Assembly (NCBI GenBank): GCA_027577415.1
Contig: JANBQS010000714.1
Location: 1-13,145 of the forward strand
From: Coemansia sp. RSA 922
Taxonomy: Eukaryota; Kickxellomycota; Kickxellomycetes; Kickxellales; Kickxellaceae
Direction: 5' to 3'
Length of the DNA: 13,145 bases
Part shown: positions 1 to 8,598 of the stretch, piece by piece
Numbering within the stretch: the stretch's first letter is position 1
Layout: each line of letters starts with the position of its first letter
Position numbers and translations under genes: made by a program
The notes under the pieces: generated by a model
Databases searched by the model: none
The model's input: only the letters and a program-made list of their open reading frames with translations
What the model was told of the DNA's origin: nothing

Positions 1-1
1 G

Positions 2-37
2 AAACGCTTGGCCCACTGGGAGTCAGAGGGGATGTAG
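2..37 (+). CDS. Possible C-terminal tail of an upstream plus-strand gene (partial)
   Basis: From base 2 the frame reads KRLAHWESEGM and stops at TAG (35-37). An AT-rich stretch resembling a fungal 3' UTR follows. Codon choice and the abrupt drop in GC after the stop would fit the end of a coding exon, but eleven codons cannot identify a protein or exclude chance. I do not recognise the product. Confidence 0.25.
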   Translation, partial: KRLAHWESEGM

Positions 38-494
38 ATTATATTTTCTTAGTATACTATTTTCACGTTCGTTAATACTCGGTCAATGACGATATGCTGA
101 CGGGCAATCTTCCAAAGGCACAACTGCAAACAACCAGTTGCTGCTCCGTCCAAGATGCTTGACTCTTATTTCGAGAGAAAGCCGACTACTATCAAGCAGC
201 AACAGCAACAGTCATCGCCGCCCCCGTCGCCACAGCCCAAGCGCTCACGTAAAGATACCTCTTAGGCCTCCATCGTCACCCCCAAATTACCCGAGGCTTT
301 ACCGAGTGTCACTTAAAATGAAAGTCGTCGAAAGCGCCCTTGGCGAAAGCAACCAAATCCATTTGTTCTTTTTGTCCGAAATCATCGCTGTCTACTTTCC
401 AAACTCGATTGATACAATTTTGAGAAATATCTTTTTTCCCTCCGCATTTGTATTTAATTCTTTAATTCTATTATTTTTGTCTCTACTAAATCCA
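38..494 (+). promoter_or_regulatory. SLU7 upstream region and 5' leader
   Basis: These 457 bases hold no confidently assigned gene. The left part (38-130) is AT-rich and contains small upstream ATGs, including one near 87-95 that stops after four codons. The middle (about 155-265) is a more GC-rich stretch with a CAG/CAA microsatellite at 197-211 and a 36-codon ORF listed separately. The right part (about 415-490) is strongly pyrimidine/AT-rich and ends in TCTACTAAATCC just before the SLU7 ATG. That resembles a branch-point consensus, but no clear AG acceptor lies between it and the start codon. No convincing TATA box was found. Confidence 0.5.
155..265 (+). other. Upstream ORF with PCNA-box-like start and basic tail (36 codons)
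   Basis: An ATG at 155 opens a 36-codon frame ending at TAG (263-265). It starts MLDSYFERKP, runs through a five-glutamine stretch and a serine/proline-rich segment, and finishes with the basic run PKRSRK. L-x-x-Y-F near an N-terminus resembles the hydrophobic part of a PCNA-interacting (PIP) box, though the usual upstream glutamine is absent. The basic run resembles a nuclear localisation signal. It could be a regulatory uORF of SLU7, a first exon (GTAAAG at 249-254 is donor-like), a relic, or chance in a low-complexity stretch. It is out of frame with SLU7. Confidence 0.25.
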
Positions 495-1802
495 ATGTCG
501 TCTACGTCGTATGGAAGCGGCAAGCTCAGTCGCGAGGACTATAAGAAGCAAAAGGACTTAGAGGCCGCGCGCAAGGCTGGTACTGCCCCAGCCGAAGTAG
601 ACGAGGAAGGAAATGCAATCAACCCGCACATTCCCGAGTTCATGTCCAAGGCGCCCTGGTATATGGACACTGGCAAAATTGGACTACACCACCAGCGAAA
701 GGACAAGAAGGATAATCCCGACCCCTCGTTGCAAGAAACAGAGTGGTACGCTCGAGGCGCCAGAGTTGGCACCGTTGCAACGAAATTCCGTAAGGGTGCG
801 TGCGAGAACTGTGGTGTACTGTCGCACAAGACCAAAGACTGCATGGAGCGACCGCGAAAGAAGGGCGCAAAGTGGACCGGCAAGGATATGAAGGCCGACG
901 AGGTGGTCCAGGACATTAGCCTTTCCTATGACGCCAAGCGGGATAGGTGGAATGGCTACGACCCGGCTGAGCACCAGAAGCTGATGGCAGATTGGGAGCT
1001 GATTGAGGAGGCTCGGCGAAAGCGCAAGGCTAGTGAGCTCGACAAAGACGTGGCCGGAGGTAGCTCCACTGCTGGGGCCGGCGCCAAGGCGGATGGCATC
1101 GAGGCAGAGTTTGCCTCTAGCGACGAGGAAAACGACGACGAGGACCGGTATATCGGCAAAGGCGGCGATGAAGAGAAGCTAAACGCAAAGTCAAAGTCCA
1201 CTGTGCGCAATCTTCGGATCCGCGAGGACACAGCAAAGTACTTGCGAAACTTGGACCCAGACTCGGCATACTACGACCCAAAGACCAGATCGATGCGCGA
1301 AAACCCGTATTCGGGAAAAGAGGCGGCTCAGCTGGCTTATGCGGGCGACAACTTTATCCGCTACTCGGGCGAGGCGTTGGATGTTGCCAAGCGAGAGGTG
1401 TTTGCTTGGGAGGCTGGCGAGCGCGGCAACAACAGCGCTCACTTTCAGGCAAATCCGACACAAACAGCGCTCATGTACGGCGAGTTTAAGCAAAAGAAGG
1501 ACACGCTGAAGGATAGTCGTAAACAGGCGATGCTGTCAAAATACGGCGGCGAGGAACACTTGCAAGCGCCTCCCCGCGAGCTGTTGCAGCAAGTCGAGCA
1601 CTATGTAGAGTATTCGCGCACTGGCCAGGTTATTAGTGGCGCGGAGAAGGCGACCATGGGGACTAGATTCAAGGAGGACGTGCATCCGCTCAACCACTCG
1701 AGTGTCTATGGATCGTGGTGGAGCGACGGCAAGTGGGGGTATAAATGCTGTCGGCAGTTCCCTCGGAATGCGTATTGTACAGCCGGCGCACTAGACAAGT
1801 AG
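495..1802 (+). CDS. SLU7: Pre-mRNA-splicing factor SLU7
   Basis: This 435-residue protein is the second-step splicing factor SLU7, which acts in the nucleus with Prp18 and helps position the 3' splice site. Its N-terminus carries the family signature (LSREDYKKQKDLEAARKAG, then PAEVDEEGN and NPHIPEF, about residues 11-49). A CCHC zinc knuckle follows at Cys103, Cys106, His111 and Cys116, then KRDRWNGYDP. An acidic low-complexity stretch lies around residues 200-217. The C-terminal block has KYGGEEHL (from residue 349), EYSRTGQVI and the terminal GSWWSDGKWGYKCC segment, so the protein is complete. I chose the ATG at 495 because the conserved region begins about ten residues later. The frame stays open upstream to 138 with an in-frame ATG at 318, but that would add an AT-rich-encoded hydrophobic segment unlike any SLU7 N-terminus. 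No intron is needed. Length is within the fungal range and below the roughly 590 residues of the human protein. Confidence 0.96.
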   Translation: MSSTSYGSGKLSREDYKKQKDLEAARKAGTAPAEVDEEGNAINPHIPEFMSKAPWYMDTGKIGLHHQRKDKKDNPDPSLQETEWYARGARVGTVATKFRKGACENCGVLSHKTKDCMERPRKKGAKWTGKDMKADEVVQDISLSYDAKRDRWNGYDPAEHQKLMADWELIEEARRKRKASELDKDVAGGSSTAGAGAKADGIEAEFASSDEENDDEDRYIGKGGDEEKLNAKSKSTVRNLRIREDTAKYLRNLDPDSAYYDPKTRSMRENPYSGKEAAQLAYAGDNFIRYSGEALDVAKREVFAWEAGERGNNSAHFQANPTQTALMYGEFKQKKDTLKDSRKQAMLSKYGGEEHLQAPPRELLQQVEHYVEYSRTGQVISGAEKATMGTRFKEDVHPLNHSSVYGSWWSDGKWGYKCCRQFPRNAYCTAGALDK

Positions 1803-1860
1803 CAACGCCTTATCATTGTCTAAGCCGTAATATATGTGTATGTGTAATTTGGAATCTGAA

Positions 1861-2073
1861 ATGCCTTTAAAGCCGCAGCATATCGCAAACCAATTCACAC
1901 GTGTATTTAATTACCCCATTGTTGGACTCACTGATTTATTGTTCAAACAACTGCGCAAATCGCTCTCACTGGTGTCACAATGCCCTGAAAGCGAGGATAT
2001 GCACAGGTACTTGGTGGCCGCAGTCGCCATTGGCGTATTTTCTCTGTTCCTGGAGCCAGCCCAACTGTGCTAA
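1861..2073 (+). CDS. Candidate small tail-anchored membrane protein (70 aa), unidentified
   Basis: An ATG at 1861 opens 70 codons. An in-frame ATG at 1834 would add nine residues. The first two-thirds is soluble and basic (HIANQFTRVF, LLFKQLRKSL), then a short acidic turn (PESEDMHR) leads into a hydrophobic stretch (YLVAAVAIGVFSLFL) and a six-residue tail, EPAQLC. This is the shape of a small tail-anchored protein, such as a small mitochondrial outer-membrane (TOM-type) subunit; that comparison is by shape only. The ORF is clearly more GC-rich than both flanks and its codons look like those of the neighbours, which argues for coding. Against it are the short length, only 58 nt from the SLU7 stop, and no family I can name with confidence. 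It could instead be SLU7 3' UTR. Confidence 0.4.
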   Translation: MPLKPQHIANQFTRVFNYPIVGLTDLLFKQLRKSLSLVSQCPESEDMHRYLVAAVAIGVFSLFLEPAQLC

Positions 2074-2283
2074 TTCCGATTTTCACAACTGATATCTGCA
2101 TTGTCTTCCCTGTTCGCAGATCCTCACTGAACGCTATCTAGTGCGGCTATAATGCCGAAAATTTGTAGCTATTTAATGTACCAAATATTTCTCCGCCTCC
2201 AGGAGATATCTCTCTTTTCCTACCTCATCCAAATATTAATATCTTATTATTCATTGGATACTGCCGAGTCATTCTATTGACCA
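2074..2283 (+). promoter_or_regulatory. Promoter/leader region of the ABC transporter
   Basis: These 210 AT-rich bases precede the transporter ATG. They contain an inverted CCAAT element (ATTGG around 2254), a TATA-like AT-rich stretch around 2236-2250 and a pyrimidine-rich tract (about 2190-2230). No ORF of note is present. Assignment rests on position and composition. Confidence 0.4.
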
Positions 2284-5200
2284 ATGTCTGCCTATATTAC
2301 TGCGTTAGGCGTAGGGCTTGTTGTGGATATTGTAGTTGCGTGCTTGGCCATTATGTGCTTGCTCACGTCAAGGCTTTCCTGGCGTGAAGTGGCGTCTAAA
2401 CGACCAATAGCTGCAGCAGCAAGCTTTGTCAATGTCGCCCTTCTGCTGACTACGTCAGCCGTCCCAACAGGCAGATTATCTGTATCGGTGACTGCGGCGT
2501 TGGCCCTCTCCGTGTACTCTGCGACCAGTGTATCCCTTGGCAATCTCCAGGCAAGCTTGCACTTTGCACGAGCGCTTAGTACGGTACTCAATCTACCACT
2601 GCCATCCTTGTCAGTTGGAACCGCCAGCGCTTTTACCCACCTATTTACGGCCTGGCAGCTTCTTGAGGCGGAGACGAAGGCACTCATCGTTCGCCTTGCG
2701 TATGACTTTTTGAATATTCGAGGGGCTGCCTTGATCCTGCAGGGCAAGCAACGCCCGTTTACTGTCGAGGATATTCGCGATTCGGCTGCAGAAGATGAGC
2801 TTCGCAAACAGTGCAAGTCTATTTGCAACGACACGACGCAGAGGTATGTTGTGTGCTTAATTATATGTTGCAAGAGGCTTGTAATTGTTGCATGTTGGTT
2901 GCCTTTTATCTAATTCATATGCTTGATATCTGTCGCAAACTATGTTATCTCTTAAATAGGACTACGCCTATCAGCTTCATGCTGATGGAGTGGCGGACCA
3001 TATCTTCTATCCTCGTTGTCGACATGGTCATACAATTGGCTATGCACGCTCGTCGACTGATATTTGTAGCAGCCTTGAGTGCCATTAGCCGTGGTAGTAG
3101 CGGAAGTAACAAACACGAGCTGGTCACTCTGCTGGTCGTTTGGCAGCTGCTGGCTGTTACGGTACCCGCTTATGAATACATCACCACTATTAGGGCCCGG
3201 TTTAACAAGCGCATACAGGCGCTGATATATAGTAAAACGCAAGCGGTGTATGTTCATTCTCGTGGCGACTCTATTGGCATCTGGATGATCCATGTAAGGG
3301 TTCGCGATTTTGTGGACAGGTTCGATAATTTGATATCCGTTTTTGGTACGGCACTGGCAGAGTTACTCAGCGCGTGGGTGACGGCAAGCAGGGTTGGCTG
3401 GCATGCTCTGGTCCCGGCAGCCATCGTACTCGTACACACTCTACTTTCTCGAATGGTGACCAAGAAGATCGAACAACTGCGCAGGCAAAGCAGAAGGAAC
3501 AAGCCACTCAAGTTTCAAGAAGATTTTTACTCGATGCTCGAAAATATCCGCACAATCAAGTTCTACGCTTGGGAAGACGTTTTCCAAAATGTGCTATGGC
3601 ATTGGGCTGAACTCAAAAAGTACGCGCCGCCGATGGTCTGGCGCGCACTGCAATTTGGCCTGGATCTCCTGGGCTGTGCTACGGCAGAGATATCAGCGGC
3701 TCTCGCTCTTACGTCCTATATTAGCGCCGATGAAACGATTGACTACACCGATATTGCGCTGCTGATGGAGTCAATTCGCTCGCTGACCACGTTTACATCT
3801 ACGGTCGCTACGTTTGGTACAACATTTGAGCGCTATAAGAAGAGCACAAGACGCCTGCAGCGCTTTATCGAGCCCGAGACCACTCAATATGTTGAGCGCA
3901 TCTCAGCTACAAATGATTCGGCTGTCGAGTTCGACGAGTGCGTCTTTTCGTGGAGCACAAACAGCTACTCGCTTGCGCCAATTACTTTGCAGATCAAGGC
4001 AGGCGACTTTGTCACCGTTGTTGGACGAGTTGGCAGTGGTAAATCTTCGTTCTTGTCAGCCATTTGTGGCGAAATGCCGCTGACCAGTGGCCAGGGTCGC
4101 GTACATGGGCGCATTGGCTATGTCGAGCAAAAGCCGTGGATTATGGATGCCACGTTCCGTGAAAATGTGCTCATGGGGGCCGACTTTGACGAGGCGTACT
4201 TTTGGCAAGTTGTTGAAGCCTGCGCGCTGGCTGCGGATGTTCGAATGTTTCCCAGTGGCGACTTGACGACGATTGGCGCGAACGGCGTAAACTTGTCTGG
4301 CGGACAAAAAGTGCGACTGACACTGGCAAGGTAAGCAACACGGAACAGTTTTCTATGCAGATTGACATGTACGAGCTTGGTAAACCATGATATTAACTAT
4401 CCCCAATGTCACTCTTAATTATTGCCATATAGGGCGCTGTACATGCGAGCAGACATTTACGTTCTCGACGACCTCTTGGCAGCTGTTGATACTCTTGTGG
4501 AGCGCCACATCGTTGAGCGAGTTTTGGCGGCTGACGGCATCATCGGCAACAAGACGCGTATCTTGGTCACACACGCTGAGCATTTGGTCCCGCTCAGCGA
4601 CACTGTCATTACGTTTGTCGATGGCTGTATGAGCGTCGTTCGACAGATTCCTCTTGCTTTGAGCGCAGTTTCTATCCATGCTCCTGACTCCAAGGAGAGT
4701 GAGTCTAGCGGTGAATCGGGTACAGTCAGTCAAGATCCTGGTGCAGCGGACATGTACTCGAAGCCCCTCGAGTACCGCAAAATAGCTAGTTTGCGGTCAG
4801 CCATCTGGCGCTTTATCCAGCTCAGTGGCTATGGCACGGTGGCTATCGTAGTGGCAATCCAGTTTACTCAGACATACGCGCTGTATTATACTGAGAGCCT
4901 TCGAACCAAGCTTATGACTGACGGCGACCCGACCACTATGGCTCAATCGCTGAAGCACTACTTGACTGTCAACGCGCTTGTCACTATCGGTCGCCATCAG
5001 ATCAGGCTGTTTGAAACGTGGATACGGGAGACGGTCTGGACCGCCACGCTCATGGCCAAGATGCGCAAGCAGGTTGTCGACCTTATACTCTCGATGCATC
5101 TGCTTATTCTAGAGTCGCTGCCTTCTTCAGCAATGAGTGATCTGTTCTATCATAGCAGATGGGCGCTTGCCGAAAGCATCCCTTGTTTCGTGTGCCAAAC

Positions 5201-6632
5201 TATGCTCCACAACGTACTTTCCGCAGTTTCGGCCATCGCCCAAGTCGTCATGTCGTCGCCGGGGTTGATATTGATATGTGGGCCATTAGTCGCACTGGGC
5301 TATGCGATAGAGCGCTGGCATGGTGACACCACTGCCCAATTCCACCGCTTGCACCAAGAAGAACTAGAACGCCCTCAACAACATATAAAGGATATTCTAG
5401 CGAGCAACCGGGAGCTGCTGCGAGTCCACGGTATAGCTGGTATTTATTTGGACAAGGCGGATCAGCTCAACTTTATGGAGCTAAGTTACAAACTATGCTC
5501 TAGCGCTACACAAGGCCTTCTATACTTGGCGACAGCGTTGTGCACTGAGCTCATCAAAACATCCGTGCTGGCTCTTAGTTTGTGGCAACAGTTTTACGTT
5601 TCTACTCCGATGTCTCCGGGCGAGTTGGACGCGTTGACCGATCTGGCAGTGGGATTTTTCAACCGAACCTACGCAGTTGTGGCCCTAAAAAGCTTGAGCG
5701 AGAGCAGTATTGACCACCTATCTCGATACACCGCATATATGGACGGCTATCAGCGTGAGCAACCACGCGTTATCGAAGGCAGTCGACCGTTGCCTACTTG
5801 GCCCGAGACTGGCAAGCTAGAGTTCCGCCACTACGGCATGCGTTACCGCTCCGACTTGGATCCGACGCTTAACGACCTAAGCTTTGTCGTTCGCAGCAAA
5901 GAGAAGATTGGAATAGTGGGTCGCACTGGTGCTGGCAAGAGCTCGCTAACCTATGCGCTGATGCGACTAGTCGAGGCTGACAGCGGGAGTATTATTATTG
6001 ACGGTACCGACATTTCCACCATTGGCCTGTATGACTTGCGCTCACGTATCAGTATTATTCCGCAAGACCCGTCACTGTTCGTGGGTACCATCCGCGATAA
6101 CTTGGACCCAACTCGCCAATACACAGACAACGAGGTGTGGGCGGCGGTAAATGCTTGCAATATTGCTGATTTGTTGGATACTCCGACTGGCAAGTATACC
6201 GAGAAACCCGTTACAGCTGATGATGATGACGATGACGAAAGCAAGGGTCGCTGGGTTGAGGGAACAGGGCTAGACAAGTGGATCGAGTACAGTGGCTCTA
6301 ATTTCAGTGTCGGACAGCGGCAACTAGTGAGCTTGTGCCGTGCACTTCTCTGGCGACGCAAAATACTCGTGTTGGATGAGGCAACGGCCAACGTCGATTC
6401 TGAAACCGATCGGATCATGCAGTCAGTAATCCGCCAGGAGTTTAAGGACTGCACGGTACTAACTATTGCGCACAGACTCAATACGATTATGGACAGCGAC
6501 CGAATCTTGGTAATGGACAAGGGCAAAGTCGCCGAGTTTGACACGCCAGCCAACTTGCTGGCCAGAGATGGCCACTTTTCAAAGCTTGTCGAGAGCATGA
6601 ATCTTAGCAAGAAGCAAGCGCAATCTCTATAA
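2284..6632 (+). CDS. ABCC/MRP-type full-length ABC transporter (3 exons)
   Basis: Joining 2284-2843, 2960-4330 and 4433-6632 gives 1,376 residues, a membrane exporter of the ABCC (MRP/YCF1/YOR1-like) class. Such pumps use ATP to move conjugates or drugs across the vacuolar or plasma membrane; the substrate cannot be read here. Exon 1 encodes a compact hydrophobic TMD0-like region and an L0-type linker (PFTVEDIRDSAAEDEL). TMD1 follows, then NBD1 with Walker A GRVGSGKS (542-549), signature LSGGQ (632-636) and Walker B VLDDLLAAVD (654-663), with Asp657 where a catalytic Glu would sit. That is normal for ABCC NBD1. A serine-rich linker and TMD2 lead to NBD2: Walker A GRTGAGKS (1140-1147), Q-loop Gln1188, signature FSVGQ (1268-1272), Walker B VLDEATANVD with Glu1293, and an AHRLNT H-loop. 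It is somewhat shorter than the usual ~1,500 residues, and TMD1 diverges from common MRP motifs. An acidic DDDDDDE run (1240-1246) sits in an NBD2 insertion. Confidence 0.93.
2844..2959 (+). other. Intron 1 of the ABC transporter (116 nt)
   Basis: The donor GTATGT follows CAGAG and the acceptor AAATAG precedes G-ACT. Joining AG with G rebuilds an AGG arginine codon (phase 2), giving ...NDTTQR|TTPISFM. A possible branch site, CTAATTC, lies at 2910-2916. The length is not a multiple of three and retention ends translation at 2913, so removal is required for the transporter reading frame. Confidence 0.9.
4331..4432 (+). other. Intron 2 of the ABC transporter (102 nt)
   Basis: The donor GTAAGC follows GGCAAG and the acceptor CATATAG precedes GGCGCTG. 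Splicing again rebuilds AGG (phase 2) and restores the conserved LTLAR-ALYMRADIYVLDD run between the NBD1 signature and Walker B. A branch-like TTAACT lies near 4393-4398. Retention gives a TAA immediately after the exon, at 4332. Confidence 0.93.
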
Positions 6633-6696
6633 ATTTTTTTCTATATTTTTTTCTCATATATTGAATATCAACTCTAACATTTAAAGTGTCTATAAG
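6633..6696. terminator. Convergent 3' spacer between ABC transporter and carnitine acetyltransferase
   Basis: Only 64 very AT-rich bases separate two facing stop codons (TAA at 6630-6632 on plus, TAG at 6699-6697 on minus). Long T tracts and TATATTG/AATATATGA-like elements could serve 3'-end formation in both directions. Overlapping 3' UTRs are likely given the spacing; the actual cleavage sites cannot be seen. Confidence 0.5.
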
Positions 6697-8598
6697 CTAC
6701 TGGTGGTTCTTGGCGTACTCGCCGGCCTCATACAAATCTTCCAGCGTCTTGTACAGAGTTTGGCGGAAAGCCTGGGCATCAGTCACCGGTGACGAGAGCC
6801 ATTCAGATACGCTGAACTTTAGGTCATTCTTATCCATCGCATAGTTGATACCGTAGCCATCCTTGATAACAGGAGCAAATCCGCCACGGAACCTCTCGCC
6901 AGGAGAAACATTAGACGTAGACAGCCCAAACGACATAGACTTGACATACGATTTGTCCTGGAATAGCCAGGCTCTCTCCGCCTCCTCGGGAGTTTGGATC
7001 TGAACACGCAGTCCCAGCAAATGCCTATCAACGCCCTTTCCCGCCGCCGCAGCCCTTGACAACTCGACTTGGGTGGCGATGGCCTGCTGGAAGTACATTA
7101 GCTTCTTTTTCAGCGGCATATCATTATCACCGAACGCCTTACTAAAGGCCAAACTATCCTCAGTGCACGAGCGAATGGTCTCAGTACGGCCATGTAGGAA
7201 CTTGCGCAGAGACGATGACTCGTACGTAGCCGTAGGATGACCATAGTGACGGTAGTATGCGGCCTGCAAAGCGACTTGGAAATAGGCATCGGGACTAACA
7301 CCCAGAGTCTTTATCCACTGTGCACCGTAGCCCTCATTCTCACCGAACAAGATATGCAAATCGCTGGCAAGTGCACCAGCATCTCTACGCACCTTGCTAA
7401 TAATGTGAGCCACGTCAGGGCTGACGTTCCACTGGATAGGCGTAGGTTCGTTGAGGTTCGCACATGGCGTAATGTCTTTAATAGGACCGCGCTCCTTCTC
7501 ACCAACTTCCATCAACAGACGGCCGGCAGTCATACCGTCGACAGGAGTGTGTTCGCAGTTGACGCCCGTGCGTCCGGTGTTCATAATAACGAGCTGGATG
7601 GATTTGTCGAACCAGCGGTTAGCCCCAGCATCAGAATGGTTGAATACGGCGATAGTGCGTCCAACTTCGGTGGTATCCCGGGCATCTACGTCAACATCAA
7701 GGCAGACGACGAACAGAGCGGAATCGACTTTGGCCAGTGACTCGCGGTTACCGGCGTCTTGCTCCAACATGGCACGAGCCTCAGTCCAGTCGTCACGATG
7801 ACCAGCCGTAAGATTAGCCACGGACGGCTGCTGCCCACCAGCCAACAACTTGTCAATACGCTCAGTAGCCAATACCAACTGAGAAGTGATCTGGCCAATA
7901 TTAGCCCTCACTCCATCACTATTGTACACTGGTACTTCAACAGTCTGGTTCCGATACATGACCAAAATATGCCGCGCAGTTGACGGATACTGGTTAACAA
8001 CGATATCGCATCCAGGTCGTGGGATCCTCGTAGTACCGAACTGCCATTTATACTGATTCATACAAAACGGTGTACCTTTCTGCATATCTGCCGGTATCTG
8101 CTCCTTATTCAACGCCTCGTTTATTTCCAACATATGCGTGACCAAACGAGCCGCCCTACCCACCTGCACCGGCGTAGGACGACCCCTGGGAGCAGTGACT
8201 AGGGGGAAATCGGGATTGTCGGCGAACAACGCAAACCAGTTGACGTTTATGTAGCTAGGGTCCCGCCACTCTAGGTACGCCTTTTTGAGCCAAATGTCTT
8301 CCAGCCAGCTGTGGGAAGCCTCAGCGTCGACTTTTAGTAGTCGGCTTTGGAGGACGGGTCCTAGCTCGGTGCTCTTGACGAATGTGCTAGCGGCGCGCTC
8401 GGTTTCCGCGTACTCGGAGGCAGAAACTAGAGGCCAAACTGACTTGAGGTAGCGGGCGACAGTGTCCTCGAGCGCGGGGACGGGCAGGCGTGGCAGCCGG
8501 TGTTGGTTGGCAAACGTCGCCAAAGGTGCACCCGTTGAATACGTCATTGATGGGCTGAGCCCACGGGCCAAAGCAGTACGAGCAGAAAGCAAGCGCAT
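6697..8598 (-). CDS. CAT2: Carnitine O-acetyltransferase, probably mitochondrial
   Basis: This 633-residue protein belongs to the choline/carnitine acyltransferase family. It reversibly transfers an acyl group, most likely acetyl, between CoA and carnitine, allowing acetyl units to cross organelle membranes. The catalytic histidine is His350 in NCEHTPVDG. Other family landmarks are YKWQFGTTRIPRPGCD (183-198), GRTETIRS (470-477), the CoA-side GKGVDRHLLGL (520-530) and the STS motif at 560-562. Length and order match a complete CAT2/CrAT-type enzyme in one exon. The chosen ATG gives an arginine-rich N-terminus (MRLLSARTALARG) typical of a mitochondrial presequence. A second Met at residue 18 could give a shorter form, but the C-terminus NHQ is not a peroxisomal PTS1. 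The frame stays open upstream with an ATG at 8772, giving an implausible hydrophobic extension. Acetyl rather than longer-chain preference is inferred from family resemblance and size, not from specific residues. Confidence 0.93.
   Translation of the reverse strand: MRLLSARTALARGLSPSMTYSTGAPLATFANQHRLPRLPVPALEDTVARYLKSVWPLVSASEYAETERAASTFVKSTELGPVLQSRLLKVDAEASHSWLEDIWLKKAYLEWRDPSYINVNWFALFADNPDFPLVTAPRGRPTPVQVGRAARLVTHMLEINEALNKEQIPADMQKGTPFCMNQYKWQFGTTRIPRPGCDIVVNQYPSTARHILVMYRNQTVEVPVYNSDGVRANIGQITSQLVLATERIDKLLAGGQQPSVANLTAGHRDDWTEARAMLEQDAGNRESLAKVDSALFVVCLDVDVDARDTTEVGRTIAVFNHSDAGANRWFDKSIQLVIMNTGRTGVNCEHTPVDGMTAGRLLMEVGEKERGPIKDITPCANLNEPTPIQWNVSPDVAHIISKVRRDAGALASDLHILFGENEGYGAQWIKTLGVSPDAYFQVALQAAYYRHYGHPTATYESSSLRKFLHGRTETIRSCTEDSLAFSKAFGDNDMPLKKKLMYFQQAIATQVELSRAAAAGKGVDRHLLGLRVQIQTPEEAERAWLFQDKSYVKSMSFGLSTSNVSPGERFRGGFAPVIKDGYGINYAMDKNDLKFSVSEWLSSPVTDAQAFRQTLYKTLEDLYEAGEYAKNHQ

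Noticed and set aside
197..211. CAG/CAA microsatellite
   Set aside because: It has only five trinucleotides and is too short to call a notable repeat by itself; mentioned within the upstream ORF.
1901..2092. 63-codon ORF in a second frame over the candidate small membrane protein
   Set aside because: Its composition (Trp/Cys/Asn-rich, no clear membrane segment) is less protein-like than the frame at 1861-2073.
1803..2283. Search for tRNA or other structured RNA in the largest internal gap
   Set aside because: No T-loop GTTCGA-type sequence or cloverleaf pairing was seen.
2292..2873. 193-codon minus-strand ORF opposite exon 1 of the transporter
   Set aside because: No recognisable domain. 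The plus-strand exon is hydrophobic, has an ATG and connects by a good intron to conserved ABC sequence.
5951..6610. 219-codon minus-strand ORF antisense to NBD2 of the transporter
   Set aside because: It mirrors conserved NBD2 codons, is serine-rich and low in family-like motifs, and overlaps a sequence under clear protein-level constraint on the other strand.
7237..7740. 167-codon plus-strand ORF opposite carnitine acetyltransferase
   Set aside because: It lies across the catalytic-histidine region of the real gene and shows no domain of its own.
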